Positions 4,549 through 5,386 of a stretch of 5,386 bases of DNA are shown here, piece after piece. Under the pieces are notes generated by a model that was not told where the DNA came from, did not search any database, and saw only the letters and a program-made list of their open reading frames with translations. The position numbers and the translations under genes are program-made. How positions within the stretch are numbered: position 1 is the first letter of the stretch; the number at the start of each line of letters is the position of its first letter. The DNA is from a bacterium. GTDB lineage: Bacteria > Patescibacteria > Dojkabacteria > SC72. The stretch covers positions 1 through 5,386 of the forward strand of contig JAKPKF010000254.1 of assembly GCA_029553845.1 (NCBI GenBank), given 5' to 3'.

Positions 4549-4752
4549 TTAATTTTTCTTTTCAAACTTCTTCCTTAGCTCCTCGTATCTTGCCTTGTCA
4601 ATCTCGTCTTTGTTTAAAGGATTTTGTAAAATCTCTGTAACTGTGAGCAAGTCTTTTGCTTGTTGAACTCCAGCGATTTGATTTCTGTTTAGAGCATTTA
4701 GGATATAGTTTACGACATCACCAGTAAACTCATACTTTAACTTTGTTTCCAT
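4549..4752 (-). CDS. 67-aa phage protein of unknown function
   Basis: The protein is METKLKYEFTGDVVNYILNA followed by a region rich in Gln and Leu and a charged C-terminal helix (KARYEELRKKFEKKN). A short N-terminal beta strand leading into a helix of VVNYILNAL type resembles small phage proteins found between tail-fibre and holin genes, but I know no function for them. There is no membrane segment and no cysteine. The ATG at 4752 follows ATAATAAT, the same eight bases as the 71-aa gene start, and a GGAG further upstream is 13 nt away, too far to be a normal site. It sits in the right-arm operon, with 54 bp to the preceding gene. Confidence 0.75.
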   Translation of the reverse strand: METKLKYEFTGDVVNYILNALNRNQIAGVQQAKDLLTVTEILQNPLNKDEIDKARYEELRKKFEKKN

Positions 4753-4806
4753 ATTATTATTAGCTCTCCGTTCTTGATAATTTCAAGAAATCAGAGTTAG
4801 CTTTAA

Positions 4807-5022
4807 TTATAAATTTTCAATAGCTGTAATCTTTTCCTCTATCTTTTCAATCTCATTTAAAAGGTTTTGCTTTTCTTGTTCTAATTGTGAGATAGAGTAT
4901 TGTCCAATTGATTGTAAGGCTGTTACTTTCTCACCATCTACTCCAGTCATCTCTACTGGGTTAAATAGTTCGTAGTATCCATTGTCTACTACTTCTTGAT
5001 TTATTGCTTTTGCGATAATCAT
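4807..5022 (-). CDS. 71-aa phage protein with C-terminal coiled coil
   Basis: Residues 1-38 are a compact, mixed segment (MIIAKAINQEVVDNGYYELF and then VEMTGVDGEKVTALQS). Residues 43-71 form a strong heptad coiled coil (ISQLEQEKQNLLNEIEKIEE and on), which probably drives oligomerisation. The position straight after the tail-fibre gene suggests a tail-associated or fibre-accessory protein, which is inference. I do not recognise a named family. The ATG at 5022 follows ATAATAAT and is 16 nt downstream of the tail-fibre stop. Confidence 0.75.
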   Translation of the reverse strand: MIIAKAINQEVVDNGYYELFNPVEMTGVDGEKVTALQSIGQYSISQLEQEKQNLLNEIEKIEEKITAIENL

Positions 5023-5038
5023 ATTATTATATTATTAA

Positions 5039-5386
5039 TTAAAATGTTGTTAAATTAGTTTTTACCCAAGTATCTGTGTCAATACAAATATAGATAGCGT
5101 CAGCAGTTACTCTTATCTCCCCTTTAACTCCTGTATCGGTAGATGAACTTGGAGCAGTATTAAGGTCTGATAATTTATATCGGTCTGCGTGAACTTTCCC
5201 TTTAAAGTAATTGTCAGTTATTGAACTATTCCCTATCGTTACTGTATTACTCCCATTCCCTATTGCCCCCGCACCAATAACAATTTCATTATCAGTTCCA
5301 TCGGCACTCGCCATTGAATTATAACCAAGATAAAGTCCATTATTACCAGTAGACCGACCAGTAGTTCCATCAGCGATATAACGACC
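5039..5386 (-). CDS. Tail-fibre-like protein, C-terminal part (5' end outside window)
   Basis: The frame is open to the right edge, so these 115 residues are only the C-terminus of a longer protein. The visible part begins GRYIADGTTGRSTGNN, continues with GLYLGYNS, then GAGAIGNGSNTVTIGNS, a left-handed beta-roll style repeat known from YadA-like heads and phage fibres. After NYFKGKVHADRYKLSDLN it ends with a small C-terminal domain (GEIRVTADAIYICIDTDTW). These features fit a trimeric tail fibre or receptor-binding protein. The ATG at 5314 lies inside the repeat domain and is not the true start. It is the most upstream visible gene of the minus-strand operon. Confidence 0.85.
   Translation of the reverse strand, partial: GRYIADGTTGRSTGNNGLYLGYNSMASADGTDNEIVIGAGAIGNGSNTVTIGNSSITDNYFKGKVHADRYKLSDLNTAPSSSTDTGVKGEIRVTADAIYICIDTDTWVKTNLTTF

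Noticed and set aside
1..5386. tRNA genes, CRISPR arrays, insertion sequences with terminal inverted repeats, or an integrase attachment site.
   Set aside because: I saw no cloverleaf, no regularly spaced repeats, no transposase and no integrase in the window.

Overview
The window looks like a piece of an AT-rich tailed bacteriophage (or prophage) genome. Supporting this are many short, tightly packed genes with very small gaps, the C-terminal end of a tail-fibre-like protein, a probable lysis/membrane cassette, an HNH homing-endonuclease cassette and a phage-type metallophosphoesterase. TGA, TAG and TAA all serve as stops, so the standard bacterial code fits. The host cannot be named. Most starts lack a Shine-Dalgarno sequence and follow an A/T-rich leader such as ATAATAAT-ATG, as in Bacteroidota and some candidate phyla. 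However, two genes near the left end have good GGAG sites, and there is one perfect sigma70-type promoter.

Left arm (1-2803, plus strand). The order is: a zinc-ribbon protein (7-189); an HNH homing endonuclease (239-934) with its own promoter and a start-codon hairpin; a small HNH-like HHIIP protein (861-1088); a four-cysteine 49-aa protein (1139-1288); a 128-bp spacer with a GC-rich hairpin; a 59-aa protein (1417-1596); a roughly 100-aa phage protein with an ambiguous start (1593-1898); a 35-aa membrane peptide (1954-2061); and a calcineurin-like metallophosphoesterase (2063-2803). The endonuclease cassette seems to have split a formerly overlapping gene pair. The reading frame and start region of that junction appear twice, at 144-172 and 851-878.

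Right arm (2904-5386, minus strand, transcribed right to left). The order is: the truncated tail-fibre C-terminus; two small phage proteins; a two-helix holin-like protein; a coiled-coil protein with a C-terminal membrane anchor; a 49-aa stand-alone glycyl-radical domain of the anaerobic ribonucleotide reductase (NrdD) type; and a 330-aa protein with papain-like cysteine-peptidase motifs. Spacing is 16 nt or less, or an overlap, in most cases, so this is probably one operon. The two arms converge on a bidirectional hairpin terminator at 2872-2901.

The most noteworthy items are three. The promoter/hairpin layout at 186-244 recalls the expression control of T4 I-TevI. The endonuclease insertion carries a re-created junction. 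The free-standing glycyl-radical peptide is translationally coupled to the peptidase gene.
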